Source of the DNA: Sepiola atlantica
Taxonomy: Eukaryota > Mollusca > Cephalopoda > Sepiida > Sepiolidae
DNA length: 64,000 nucleotides
Direction: 5' to 3'
NCBI GenBank assembly: GCA_963556195.1
Contig: CAUVYP010000579.1
Location: forward strand, 1,426,001 to 1,490,000
Shown here: piece after piece, positions 1 through 12,578 of the stretch
Layout of the letters: every line of letters starts with the position of its first letter
How positions within the stretch are numbered: the first letter of the stretch is position 1
Made by a program: the position numbers and the translations under genes
Notes under the pieces: generated by a model
What the model was told of the DNA's origin: nothing
The model's database searches: none
The model's input: only the letters and a program-made list of their open reading frames with translations

Positions 1-117
1 CTTGGTACTTCAGTAGTAAATGTGTGTCCGCTAATGTCTGCAAAGTTTCAGAGCACAATTCTTATAAATGTGGAAGTTATAAACAAAAGCGATATCAACT
101 TAAAATCGCACTAAATT
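1..117. repeat. Partial monomer at left edge (D-like)
   Basis: This is the last 117 bases of a monomer cut by the window edge. It has A at 119, CTT at 130-132 and A at 155 (family D), and carries the uncommon change giving gtagtaaat near its start, otherwise seen in the monomers at 17785 and 23921. The array therefore continues to the left of the window. Confidence 0.97.
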
Positions 118-162
118 TTGTTGATGTTTTGCGTATTCAGTTTGTATCGACATATCTCCGGG

Positions 163-195
163 AGTACAAGAGCTGAACTTCTGAAACTTGGTACT
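163..195. other. Imperfect inverted repeat present in every monomer
   Basis: Monomer positions 46-53 (agtacaag) pair with 70-78 (cttggtact) with one unpaired base, leaving a 16-base loop; 163-195 is the example in the first full monomer. Two RsaI sites (GTAC) lie in the arms. The family-defining changes at 73 and 78 in F and H fall in the right arm: 73 is next to the unpaired base and the A at 78 breaks the outermost pair. Whether it forms a structure or binds a protein cannot be told from sequence. Confidence 0.55.
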
Positions 196-1047
196 TCAGT
201 AGAAAATGTGTGTCCGCTAATGTCTGCAAAGTTTCAGAGCACAATTTGTATAAATGTGGAAGTTATAAACTCAAGCGATATCAACTTAAAATCGCACTAA
301 ATTTTGTTGATGTTTTGCGTATTCAGTTTGTATCGACATATCTCCGGGAGTACAAGAGCTGAACTTCTGAAACTTGGTACTTCAGTAGAAAATGTGTGTC
401 CGCTAATGTCTTCAAAGTTTCGGAGCACAATTCTTATAAATGTGGAAGTTATAAACCAAAGCGATATCAACTTAAAATCGCACTAAATTTTGTTGATGTT
501 TTGCGTATTCAGTTTGTATCGACATATCTCCGGGAGTACAAGAGCTGAACTTCTGAAACTTGGTACTTCAGTAGAAAATGTGTGTCCGCTAATGTCTGCA
601 AAGTTTCGGAGCACAATTCTTATAAATGTGGAAGTTATAAACAAAAGCGATATCAACTTAAAATCGCACTAAATTTTGTTGATGTTTTGCGTATTCAGTT
701 TGTATCGACATATCTCCGGGAGTACAAGAGCTGAACTTCTGAAACTTGGTACTTCAGTAGAAAATGTGTGTCCGCTTATGTCTGCAAAGTTTCGGAGCAC
801 AATTCTTATAAATGTGGAAGTTATTAACACAAGCGATATACCTTTTAAATCGCACTAAATTTTGTTGATGTTTTGCGTATTCAGTTTGTATCGACATATC
901 TCCGGGAGTACAAGAGCTGAACTTCTGAAACTTGGTACTTCAGTAGAAAATGTGTGTCCGCTTATGTCTGCAAAGTTTCGGAGCACAATTCTTATAAATG
1001 TGGAAGTTATAAACAAAAGCGATATCAACTTAAAATCGCACTAAATT

Positions 1048-1233
1048 TTGTTGATGTTTTGCGTATTCAGTTTGTATCGACATATCTCCGGGAGTACAAG
1101 AGCTGAACTTCTGAAACTTGGTACTTCAGTAGAAAATGTGTGTCCGCTAATGTCTGCAAAGTTTCAGAGCACAATTTGTATAAATGTGGAAGTTATAAAC
1201 ACAAGCGATATCAACTTAAAATCGCACTAAATT
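1048..1233. repeat. Exemplar monomer, family A
   Basis: This copy is used as the position reference. It starts TTGTTGATG and ends with the TAAATT that joins it to the next copy. Diagnostic bases are G at 73, T at 78, A at 102-103, A at 119, TGT at 130-132, A at 150, C at 155 and an EcoRV site (GATATC) at 160-165. A sub-variant with AAG to ACG at 112-114 (called A2) occurs at 15925, 21689, 26711, 26897, 32477, 34337, 36569 and 38801. Confidence 0.95.
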
Positions 1234-1419
1234 TTGTTGATGTTTTGCGTATTCAGTTTGTATCGACATATCTCCGGGAGTACAAGAGCTGAACTTCTGA
1301 AACTTGGTACTTCAGTAGAAAATGTGTGTCCGCTAATGTCTGCAAAGTTTCAGAGCACAATTTGTATAAATGTGGAAGTTATAAACACAAGCGATATCAA
1401 CTTAAAATCGCACTAAATT

Positions 1420-1605
1420 TTGTTGATGTTTTGCGTATTCAGTTTGTATCGACATATCTCCGGGAGTACAAGAGCTGAACTTCTGAAACTTGGTACTTCA
1501 GTAGAAAATGTGTGTCCGCTAATGTCTGCAAAGTTTCGGAGCACAATTCTTATAAATGTGGAAGTTATAAACAAAAGCGATATCAACTTAAAATCGCACT
1601 AAATT
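1420..1605. repeat. Exemplar monomer, family B
   Basis: Differs from family A by G at 119 (tttcgg instead of tttcag), CTT at 130-132 and A at 155 (aacaaaagc). It keeps the GATATC site at 160-165. B copies usually lie between an A and a C monomer. Confidence 0.93.
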
Positions 1606-1791
1606 TTGTTGATGTTTTGCGTATTCAGTTTGTATCGACATATCTCCGGGAGTACAAGAGCTGAACTTCTGAAACTTGGTACTTCAGTAGAAAATGTGTG
1701 TCCGCTTATGTCTGCAAAGTTTCGGAGCACAATTCTTATAAATGTGGAAGTTATTAACACAAGCGATATACCTTTTAAATCGCACTAAATT
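1606..1791. repeat. Exemplar monomer, family C
   Basis: Carries G at 119, CTT at 130-132, T at 150 (gttattaac), C at 155, and gatatacctttt in place of gatatcaactta, so the EcoRV site is lost. Position 102 is T in many C copies, as here, and A in others. A sub-variant with the order of two bases changed (cgaggc for cggagc, positions 120-121) marks the copies at 57774, 58518, 59634, 60378 and 63726. Confidence 0.93.
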
Positions 1792-2163
1792 TTGTTGATG
1801 TTTTGCGTATTCAGTTTGTATCGACATATCTCCGGGAGTACAAGAGCTGAACTTCTGAAACTTGGTACTTCAGTAGAAAATGTGTGTCCGCTAATGTCTG
1901 CAAAGTTTCAGAGCACAATTTTTATAAATGTGGAAGTTATAAACAAAAGCGATATCAACTTAAAATCGCACTAAATTTTGTTGATGTTTTGCGTATTCAG
2001 TTTGTATCGACATATCTCCGGGAGTACAAGAGCTGAACTTCTGAAACTTGGTACTTCAGTAGAAAATGTGTGTCCGCTAATGTCTGCAAAGTTTCGGAGC
2101 ACAATTCTTATAAATGTGGAAGTTATTAACACAAGCGATATACCTTTTAAATCGCACTAAATT

Positions 2164-4953
2164 TTGTTGATGTTTTGCGTATTCAGTTTGTATCGACATA
2201 TCTCCGGGAGTACAAGAGCTGAACTTCTGAAACTTGGTACTTCAGTAGAAAATGTGTGTCCGCTAATGTCTGCAAAGTTTCGGAGCACAATTCTTATAAA
2301 TGTGGAAGTTATTAACACAAGCGATATACCTTTTAAATCGCACTAAATTTTGTTGATGTTTTGCGTATTCAGTTTGTATCGACATATCTCCGGGAGTACA
2401 AGAGCTGAACTTCTGAAACTTGGTACTTCAGTAGAAAATGTGTGTCCGCTAATGTCTGCAAAGTTTCAGAGCACAATTCTTATAAATGTGGAAGTTATAA
2501 ACAAAAGCGATATCAACTTAAAATCGCACTAAATTTTGTTGATGTTTTGCGTATTCAGTTTGTATCGACATATCTCCGGGAGTACAAGAGCTGAACTTCT
2601 GAAACTTGGTACTTCAGTAGAAAATGTGTGTCCGCTAATGTCTGCAAAGTTTCAGAGCACAATTTGTATAAATGTGGAAGTTATAAACACAAGCGATATC
2701 AACTTAAAATCGCACTAAATTTTGTTGATGTTTTGCGTATTCAGTTTGTATCGACATATCTCCGGGAGTACAAGAGCTGAACTTCTGAAACTTGGTACTT
2801 CAGTAGAAAATGTGTGTCCGCTAATGTCTGCAAAGTTTCGGAGCACAATTCTTATAAATGTGGAAGTTATAAACAAAAGCGATATCAACTTAAAATCGCA
2901 CTAAATTTTGTTGATGTTTTGCGTATTCAGTTTGTATCGACATATCTCCGGGAGTACAAGAGCTGAACTTCTGAAACTTGGTACTTCAGTAGAAAATGTG
3001 TGTCCGCTAATGTCTGCAAAGTTTCGGAGCACAATTCTTATAAATGTGGAAGTTATAAACAAAAGCGATATCAACTTAAAATCGCACTAAATTTTGTTGA
3101 TGTTTTGCGTATTCAGTTTGTATCGACATATCTCCGGGAGTACAAGAGCTGAACTTCTGAAACTTGGTACTTCAGTAGAAAATGTGTGTCCGCTTATGTC
3201 TGCAAAGTTTCGGAGCACAATTCTTATAAATGTGGAAGTTATTAACACAAGCGATATACCTTTTAAATCGCACTAAATTTTGTTGATGTTTTGCGTATTC
3301 AGTTTGTATCGACATATCTCCGGGAGTACAAGAGCTGAACTTCTGAAACTTGGTACTTCAGTAGAAAATGTGTGTCCGCTTATGTCTGCAAAGTTTCAGA
3401 GCACAATTCTTATAAATGTGGAAGTTATAAACAAAAGCGATATCAACTTAAAATCGCACTAAATTTTGTTGATGTTTTGCGTATTCAGTTTGTATCGACA
3501 TATCTCCGGGAGTACAAGAGCTGAACTTCTGAAACTTGGTACTTCAGTAGAAAATGTGTGTCCGCTAATGTCTGCAAAGTTTCAGAGCACAATTTGTATA
3601 AATGTGGAAGTTATAAACACAAGCGATATCAACTTAAAATCGCACTAAATTTTGTTGATGTTTTGCGTATTCAGTTTGTATCGACATATCTCCGGGGGTA
3701 CAAGAGCTGAACTTCTGAAACTTGGTACCTCAGTAGAAAATGTGTGTCCGCTAATGTCTGCAAAGTTTCGAAGCACAATTCTTATAAATGTAGAAGTTAT
3801 TAACACAAGCGATATACCTTTTAAATCGCACTAAATTTTGTTGATGTTTTGCGTATTCAGTTTGTATCGACATATCTCCGGGAGTACAAGAGCTGAACTT
3901 CTGAAACTTGGTACTTCAGTAGAAAATGTGTGTCCGCTAATGTCTGCAAAGTTTCAGAGCACAATTTGTATAAATGTGGAAGTTATTAACACAAGCGATA
4001 TCAACTTAAAATCGCACTAAATTTTGTTGATGTTTTGCGTATTCAGTTTGTATCGACATATCTCCGGGAGTACAAGAGCTGAACTTCTGAAACTTGGTAC
4101 TTCAGTAGAAAATGTGTGTCCGCTTATGTCTGCAAAGTTTCGGAGCACAATTCTTATAAATGTGGAAGTTATTAACACAAGCGATATACCTTTTAAATCG
4201 CACTAAATTTTGTTGATGTTTTGCGTATTCAGTTTGTATCGACATATCTCCGGGAGTACAAGAGCTGAACTTCTGAAACTTGGTACTTCAGTAGAAAATG
4301 TGTGTCCGCTAATGTCTGCAAAGTTTCGGAGCACAATTCTTATAAATGTGGAAGTTATAAACAAAAGCGATATCAACTTAAAATCGCACTAAATTTTGTT
4401 GATGTTTTGCGTATTCAGTTTGTATCGACATATCTCCGGGAGTACAAGAGCTGAACTTCTGAAACTTGGTACTTCAGTGGAAAATGTGTGTCCGCTTATG
4501 TCTGCAAAGTTTCGGAGCACAATTCTTATAAATGTGGAAGTTATTAACACAAGCGATATACCTTTTAAATCGCACTAAATTTTGTTGATGTTTTGCGTAT
4601 TCAGTTTGTATCGACATATCTCCGGGAGTACAAGAGCTGAACTTCTGAAACTTGGTACTTCAGTAGAAAATGTGTGTCCGCTAATGTCTGCAAAGTTTCA
4701 GAGCACAATTTTTATAAATGTGGAAGTTATAAACAAAAGCGATATCAACTTAAAATCGCACTAAATTTTGTTGATGTTTTGCGTATTCAGTTTGTATCGA
4801 CATATCTCCGGGAGTACAAGAGCTGAACTTCTGAAACTTGGTACTTCAGTAGAAAATGTGTGTCCGCTAATGTCTGCAAAGTTTCAGAGCACAATTTGTA
4901 TAAATGTGGAAGTTATAAACACAAGCGATATCAACTTAAATTCGCACTAAATT
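2164..4953. repeat. 15-monomer duplicated block, left copy
   Basis: Fifteen monomers in the order C-D-A-B-B-C-D-A-C-A-C-B-C-D(TTT)-A match 6069-8858 one for one, at an offset of 3905 bp (21 monomers minus the 1-bp deletion near 5756). Shared unusual states support common descent: D with T at 102 (3280 and 7185), a C copy with ACC at 76-78 (3652 and 7557), and TTT at 130-132 (4582 and 8487). The left copy has private changes, for example ggggg at about 3695 and the altered 3' end of the monomer at 4768. Confidence 0.85.
2350..2535. repeat. Exemplar monomer, family D
   Basis: Has A at 119, CTT at 130-132, A at 150 and A at 155, with GATATC intact. Sub-variants mark particular HORs: G at 125 (agcagaattc, creating an EcoRI site) at 41033, 43079, 44939, 47544 and 49776; T at 160 (agctatatc) at 57030, 58890, 60750 and 62982. 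Confidence 0.93.
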
Positions 4954-6254
4954 TTGTTGATGTTTTGCGTATTCAGTTTGTATCGACATATCTCCGGGAG
5001 TACAAGAGCTGAACTTCTGAAACTTGGTACTTCAGTAGAAAATGTGTGTCCGCTAATGTCTGCAAAGTTTCAGAGCACAATTTGTATAAATGTGGAAGTT
5101 ATAAACACAAGCGATATCAACTTAAAATCGCACTAAATTTTGTTGATGTTTTGCGTATTCAGTTTGTATCGACATATCTCCGGGAGTACAAGAGCTGAAC
5201 TTCTGAAACTTGGTACTTCAGTAGAAAATGTGTGTCCGCTAATGTCTGCAAAGTTTCAGAGCACAATTCTTATAAATGTGGAAGTTATAAACACAAGCGA
5301 TATCAACTTAAAATCGCACTAAATTTTGTTGATGTTTTGCGTATTCAGTTTGTATCGACATATCTCCGGGAGTACAAGAGCTGAACTTCTGAAACTTGGT
5401 ACTTCAGTAGAAAATGTGTGTCCGCTAATGTCTGCAAAGTTTCGGAGCACAATTCTTATAAATGTGGAAGTTATAAACAAAAGCGATATCAACTTAAAAT
5501 CGCACTAAATTTTGTTGATGTTTTGCGTATTCAGTTTGTATCGACATATCTCCGGGAGTACAAGAGCTGAACTTCTGAAACTTGGTACGTCAGTAGAAAA
5601 TGTGTGTCCGCTTATGTCTGCAAAGTTTCGGAGCACAATTCTTATAAATGTGGAAGTTATTAACACAAGCGATATACCTTTTAAATCGCACTAAATTTTG
5701 TTGATGTTTTGCGTATTCAGTTTGTATCGACATATCTCCGGGAGTACAAGAGCTGAATTCTGAAACTTGGTACTTCAGTAGAAAATGTGTGTCCGCTAAT
5801 GTCTGCAAAGTTTCAGAGCACAATTCTTATAAATGTGGAAGTTATAAACAAAAGCGATATCAACTTAAAATCGCACTAAATTTTGTTGATGTTTTGCGTA
5901 TTCAGTTTGTATCGACATATCTCCGGGAGTACAAGAGCTGAACTTCTGAAACTTGGTACTTCAGTAGAAAATGTGTGTCCGCTAATGTCTGCAAAGTTTC
6001 AGAGCACAATTTGTATAAATGTGGAAGTTATAAACACAAGCGATATCAACTTAAAATCGCACTAAATTTTGTTGATGTTTTGCGTATTCAGTTTGTATCG
6101 ACATATCTCCGGGAGTACAAGAGCTGAACTTCTGAAACTTGGTACTTCAGTAGAAAATGTGTGTCCGCTAATGTCTGCAAAGTTTCGGAGCACAATTCTT
6201 ATAAATGTGGAAGTTATTAACACAAGCGATATACCTTTTAAATCGCACTAAATT
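4954..6254. repeat. 7-monomer duplicated block, left copy
   Basis: The order A, D/A intermediate, B, C with ACG at 76-78, D, A, C is repeated at 9603-10904 at an offset of 4649 bp. The D copy at 5698-5882 has lost one base near 5756 (gctgaattc for gctgaacttc), which also creates a GAATTC site; its partner at 10347 has normal length. Confidence 0.82.
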
Positions 6255-8858
6255 TTGTTGATGTTTTGCGTATTCAGTTTGTATCGACATATCTCCGGGA
6301 GTACAAGAGCTGAACTTCTGAAACTTGGTACTTCAGTAGAAAATGTGTGTCCGCTAATGTCTGCAAAGTTTCAGAGCACAATTCTTATAAATGTGGAAGT
6401 TATAAACAAAAGCGATATCAACTTAAAATCGCACTAAATTTTGTTGATGTTTTGCGTATTCAGTTTGTATCGACATATCTCCGGGAGTACAAGAGCTGAA
6501 CTTCTGAAACTTGGTACTTCAGTAGAAAATGTGTGTCCGCTAATGTCTGCAAAGTTTCAGAGCACAATTTGTATAAATGTGGAAGTTATAAACACAAGCG
6601 ATATCAACTTAAAATCGCACTAAATTTTGTTGATGTTTTGCGTATTCAGTTTGTATCGACATATCTCCGGGAGTACAAGAGCTGAACTTCTGAAACTTGG
6701 TACTTCAGTAGAAAATGTGTGTCCGCTAATGTCTGCAAAGTTTCGGAGCACAATTCTTATAAATGTGGAAGTTATAAACAAAAGCGATATCAACTTAAAA
6801 TCGCACTAAATTTTGTTGATGTTTTGCGTATTCAGTTTGTATCGACATATCTCCGGGAGTACAAGAGCTGAACTTCTGAAACTTGGTACTTCAGTAGAAA
6901 ATGTGTGTCCGCTAATGTCTGCAAAGTTTCGGAGCACAATTCTTATAAATGTGGAAGTTATAAACAAAAGCGATATCAACTTAAAATCGCACTAAATTTT
7001 GTTGATGTTTTGCGTATTCAGTTTGTATCGACATATCTCCGGGAGTACAAGAGCTGAACTTCTGAAACTTGGTACTTCAGTAGAAAATGTGTGTCCGCTT
7101 ATGTCTGCAAAGTTTCGGAGCACAATTCTTATAAATGTGGAAGTTATTAACACAAGCGATATACCTTTTAAATCGCACTAAATTTTGTTGATGTTTTGCG
7201 TATTCAGTTTGTATCGACATATCTCCGGGAGTACAAGAGCTGAACTTCTGAAACTTGGTACTTCAGTAGAAAATGTGTGTCCGCTTATGTCTGCAAAGTT
7301 TCAGAGCACAATTCTTATAAATGTGGAAGTTATAAACAAAAGCGATATCAACTTAAAATCGCACTAAATTTTGTTGATGTTTTGCGTATTCAGTTTGTAT
7401 CGACATATCTCCGGGAGTACAAGAGCTGAACTTCTGAAACTTGGTACTTCAGTAGAAAATGTGTGTCCGCTAATGTCTGCAAAGTTTCAGAGCACAATTT
7501 GTATAAATGTGGAAGTTATAAACACAAGCGATATCAACTTAAAATCGCACTAAATTTTGTTGATGTTTTGCGTATTCAGTTTGTATCGACATATCTCCGG
7601 GAGTACAAGAGCTGAACTTCTGAAACTTGGTACCTCAGTAGAAAATGTGTGTCCGCTAATGTCTGCAAAGTTTCGGAGCACAATTCTTATAAATGTGGAA
7701 GTTATTAACACAAGCGATATACCTTTTAAATCGCACTAAATTTTGTTGATGTTTTGCGTATTCAGTTTGTATCGACATATCTCCGGGAGTACAAGAGCTG
7801 AACTTCTGAAACTTGGTACTTCAGTAGAAAATGTGTGTCCGCTAATGTCTGCAAAGTTTCAGAGCACAATTTGTATAAATGTGGAAGTTATAAACACAAG
7901 CGATATCAACTTAAAATCGCACTAAATTTTGTTGATGTTTTGCGTATTCAGTTTGTATCGACATATCTCCGGGAGTACAAGAGCTGAACTTCTGAAACTT
8001 GGTACTTCAGTAGAAAATGTGTGTCCGCTTATGTCTGCAAAGTTTCGGAGCACAATTCTTATAAATGTGGAAGTTATTAACACAAGCGATATACCTTTTA
8101 AATCGCACTAAATTTTGTTGATGTTTTGCGTATTCAGTTTGTATCGACATATCTCCGGGAGTACAAGAGCTGAACTTCTGAAACTTGGTACTTCAGTAGA
8201 AAATGTGTGTCCGCTAGTGTCTGCAAAGTTTCGGAGCACAATTCTTATAAATGTGGAAGTTATAAACAAAAGCGATATCAACTTAAAATCGCACTAAATT
8301 TTGTTGATGTTTTGCGTATTCAGTTTGTATCGACATATCTCCGGGAGTACAAGAGCTGAACTTCTGAAACTTGGTACTTCAGTAGAAAATGTGTGTCCGC
8401 TTATGTCTGCAAAGTTTCGGAGCACAATTCTTATAAATGTGGAAGTTATTAACACAAGCGATATACCTTTTAAATCGCACTAAATTTTGTTGATGTTTTG
8501 CGTATTTAGTTTGTATCGACATATCTCCGGGAGTACAAGAGCTGAACTTCTGAAACTTGGTACTTCAGTAGAAAATGTGTGTCCGCTAATGTCTGCAAAG
8601 TTTCAGAGCACAATTTTTATAAATGTGGAAGTTATAAACAAAAGCGATATCAACTTAAAATCGCACTAAATTTTGTTGATGTTTTGCGTATTCAGTTTGT
8701 ATCGACATATCTCCGGGAGTACAAGAGCTGAACTTCTGAAACTTGGTACTTCAGTAGAAAATGTGTGTCCGCTAATGTCTGCAAAGTTTCAGAGCACAAT
8801 TTGTATAAATGTGGAAGTTATAAACACAAGCGATATCAACTTAAAATCGCACTAAATT
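6069..8858. repeat. 15-monomer duplicated block, right copy
   Basis: Right partner of 2164-4953 with the same family order. Private changes include A to G at the ATG of the B copy at 8115 (ctagtg) and a C to T change early in the copy at 8487. The flanking monomers differ between the two copies, which sets the ends of the duplication. Confidence 0.85.
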
Positions 8859-9602
8859 TTGTTGATGTTTTGCGTATTCAGTTTGTATCGACATATCTCC
8901 GGGAGTACAAGAGCTGAACTTCTGAAACTTGGTACTTCAGTAGAAAATGTGTGTCCGCTAATGTCTGCAAAGTTTCGGAGCACAATTCTTATAAATGTGG
9001 AAGTTATAAACAAAAGCGATATCAACTTAAAATCGCACTAAATTTTGTTGATGTTTTGCGTATTCAGTTTGTATCGACATATCTCCGGGAGTACAAGAGC
9101 TGAACTTCTGAAACTTGGTACTTCAGTAGAAAATGTGTGTCCGCTAATGTCTGCAAAGTTTCGGAGCACAATTCTTATAAATGTGGAAGTTATTAACACA
9201 AGCGATATACCTTTTAAATCGCACTAAATTTTGTTGATGTTTTGCGTATTCAGTTTGTATCGACATATCTCCGGGAGTACAAGAGCTGAACTTCTGAAAC
9301 TTGGTACTTCAGTAGAAAATGTGTGTCCGCTAATGTCTGCAAAGTTTCGGAGCACAATTCTTATAAATGTGGAAGTTATTAACACAAGCGATATACCTTT
9401 TAAATCGCACTAAATTTTGTTGATGTTTTGCGTATTCAGTTTGTATCGACATATCTCCGGGAGTACAAGAGCTGAACTTCTGAAACTTGGTACTTCAGTA
9501 GAAAATGTGTGTCCGCTAATGTCTGCAAAGTTTCAGAGCACAATTCTTATAAATGTGGAAGTTATAAACAAAAGCGATATCAACTTAAAATCGCACTAAA
9601 TG

Positions 9603-10904
9603 TTGTTGATGTTTTGCGTATTCAGTTTGTATCGACATATCTCCGGGAGTACAAGAGCTGAACTTCTGAAACTTGGTACTTCAGTAGAAAATGTGTGTCC
9701 GCTAATGTCTGCAAAGTTTCAGAGCACAATTTGTATAAATGTGGAAGTTATAAACACAAGCGATATCAACTTAAAATCGCACTAAATTTTGTTGATGTTT
9801 TGCGTATTCAGTTTGTATCGACATATCTCCGGGAGTACAAGAGCTGAACTTCTGAAACTTGGTACTTCAGTAGAAAATGTGTGTCCGCTAATGTCTGCAA
9901 AGGTTCAGAGCACAATTCTTATAAATGTGGAAGTTATAAACACAAGCGATATCAACTTAAAATCGCACTAAATTTTGTTGATGTTTTGCGTATTCAGTTT
10001 GTATCGACATATCTCCGGGAGTACAAGAGCTGAACTTCTGAAACTTGGTACTTCAGTAGAAAATGTGTGTCCGCTAATGTCTGCAAAGTTTCGGAGCACA
10101 ATTCTTATAAATGTGGAAGTTATAAACAAAAGCGATATCAACTTAAAATCGCACTAAATTTTGTTGATGTTTTGCGTATTCAGTTTGTATCGACATATCT
10201 CCGGGAGTACAAGAGCTGAACTTCTGAAACTTGGTACGTCAGTAGAAAATGTGTGTCCGCTTATGTCTGCAAAGTTTCGGAGCACAATTCTTATAAATGT
10301 GGAAGTTATTAACACAAGCGATATACCTTTTAAATCGCACTAAATTTTGTTGATGTTTTGCGTATTCAGTTTGTATCGACATATCTCCGGGAGTACAAGA
10401 GCTGAACTTCTGAAACTTGGTACTTCAGTAGAAAATGTGTGTCCGCTAATGTCTGCAAAGTTTCAGAGCACAATTCTTATAAATGTGGAAGTTATAAACA
10501 AAAGCGATATCAACTTAAAATCGCACTAAATTTTGTTGATGTTTTGCGTATTCAGTTTGTATCGACATATCTCCGGGAGTACAAGAGCTGAACTTCTGAA
10601 ACTTGGTACTTCAGTAGAAAATGTGTGTCCGCTAATGTCTGCAAAGTTTCAGAGCACAATTTGTATAAATGTGGAAGTTATAAACACAAGCGATATCAAC
10701 TTAAAATCGCACTAAATTTTGTTGATGTTTTGCGTATTCAGTTTGTATCGACATATCTCCGGGAGTACAAGAGCTGAACTTCTGAAACTTGGTACTTCAG
10801 TAGAAAATGTGTGTCCGCTAATGTCTGCAAAGTTTCGGAGCACAATTCTTATAAATGTGGAAGTTATTAACACAAGCGATATACCTTTTAAATCGCACTA
10901 AATT
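9603..10904. repeat. 7-monomer duplicated block, right copy
   Basis: Partner of 4954-6254. The shared ACG variant in the fourth monomer (10161) and the D/A intermediate in the second (9789) support the match. The copy at 9789 has a private T to G change (aaggttcag). Just upstream, the junction base at 9602 is G instead of T (aaatgttgttg). Confidence 0.82.
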
Positions 10905-12392
10905 TTGTTGATGTTTTGCGTATTCAGTTTGTATCGACATATCTCCGGGAGTACAAGAGCTGAACTTCTGAAACTTGGTACTTCAGTAGAAAATGTGTGT
11001 CCGCTAATGTCTGCAAAGTTTCGGAGCACAATTCTTATAAATGTGGAAGTTATAAACAAAAGCGATATCAACTTAAAATCGCACTAAATTTTGTTGATGT
11101 TTTGCGTATTCAGTTTGTATCGACATATCTCCGGGAGTACAAGAGCTGAACTTCTGAAACTTGGTACTTCAGTAGAAAATGTGTGTCCGCTTATGTCTGC
11201 AAAGTTTCGGAGCACAATTCTTATAAATGTGGAAGTTATTAACACAAGCGATATACCTTTTAAATCGCACTAAATTTTGTTGATGTTTTGCGTATTCAGT
11301 TTGTATCGACATATCTCCGGGAGTACAAGAGCTGAACTTCTGAAACTTGGTACTTCAGTAGAAAATGTGTGTCCGCTAATGTCTGCAAAGTTTCAGAGCA
11401 CAATTCTTATAAATGTGGAAGTTATAAACAAAAGCGATATCAACTTAAAATCGCACTAAATTTTGTTGATGTTTTGCGTATTCAGTTTGTATCGACATAT
11501 CTCCGGGAGTACAAGAGCTGAACTTCTGAAACTTGGTACTTCAGTAGAAAATGTGTGTCCGCTAATGTCTGCAAAGTTTCAGAGCACAATTTGTATAAAT
11601 GTGGAAGTTATAAACACAAGCGATATCAACTTAAAATCGCACTAAATTTTGTTGATGTTTTGCGTATTCAGTTTGTATCGACATATCTCCGGGAGTACAA
11701 GAGCTGAACTTCTGAAACTTGGTACTTCAGTAGAAAATGTGTGTCCGCTAATGTCTGCAAAGTTTCAGAGCACAATTTGTATAAATGTGGAAGTTATAAA
11801 CACAAGCGATATCAACTTAAAATCGCACTAAATTTTGTTGATGTTTTGCGTATTCAGTTTGTATCGACATATCTCCGGGAGTACAAGAGCTGAACTTCTG
11901 AAACTTGGTACTTCAGTAGAAAATGTGTGTCCGCTAATGTCTGCAAAGTTTCAGAGCACAATTCTTATAAATGTGGAAGTTATTAACAAAAGACCTATCA
12001 ACTTTAAATCGCACTAAATTTTGTTTATGTTTTGCGTATTCAGTTTGTATCGACATATCTCCGGGAGTACAAGAGCTGAACTTCTGAAACTTGGTACTTC
12101 AGTAGAAAATGTGTGTCCGCTATTGTCTGCAAAGTTTCAGAGCACAATTCTTATAAATGTGGAAGTTATAAACAAAAGCGATATCAACTTAAAATCGCAC
12201 TAAATTTTGTTGATGTTTTGCGTATTCAGTTTGTATCGACATATCTCCGGGAGTACAAGAGCTGAACTTCTGAAACTTGGTACTTCAGTAGAAAATGTGT
12301 GTCCGCTAATGTCTGCAAAGTTTCAGAGCACAATTCTTATAAATGTGGAAGTTATAAACACAAGCGATATCAACTTAAAATCGCACTAAATT

Positions 12393-12578
12393 TTGTTGAT
12401 GTTTTGCGTATTCAGTTTGTATCGACATATCTCCGGGAGTACAAGAGCTGGACTTCTGAAACTTGGTACTTCAGTAGAAAATGTGTGTCCGCTAATGTCT
12501 GCAAAGTTTCAGAGCACAATTCTTATAAATGTGGAAGTTATAAACACAAGCGATATCAACATAAAATCGCACTAAATT
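12393..12578. repeat. Exemplar monomer, family G
   Basis: Marked by G at 59 (gagctggac) and A at 169 (caacataaaa). I find 13 copies, at 12393, 14810, 18157, 20574, 24293, 26339, 29129, 31175, 41219, 43265, 45869, 48660 and 50892, so the family is confined to about 12.4-51.1 kb. The change at 59 removes the TGA stop of the +1-shifted frame, which is why longer two-monomer open frames appear there; I regard these as incidental. The copies at 26339, 29129 and 31175 share T at 14 (tttttcg) and a ctgatg variant. Confidence 0.93.

Larger units (their letters stand above)
1..11834. repeat. Satellite domain I: families A-D only
   Basis: All monomers here belong to families A, B, C or D, with minor variants: TTT at 130-132 in the copies at 1792, 4582 and 8487, and D/A intermediates at 5140 and 9789. 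None carries the E, F, G, H or V signatures found further right. No short perfectly tandem HOR is evident; organisation is by two dispersed block duplications (2164-4953 with 6069-8858, and 4954-6254 with 9603-10904). The right boundary is set at 11835, where the first KRPINF-type (E-like) 3' end occurs. Confidence 0.85.

Noticed and set aside
118..303. CENP-B box in the monomer (near atcgacatatctccggg)
   Set aside because: The segment has a CGGG and an ATCG, but the spacing is two bases too long for the TTCGNNNNANNCGGG core and the first base does not fit. No better match was found on either strand.
118..303. Phased A/T tracts giving bent DNA across the monomer junction
   Set aside because: AAAA, AAATTTT and TTTT tracts straddle the junction, but their centres are about 12.5 bp apart rather than one helical turn, so curvature should not add up well.
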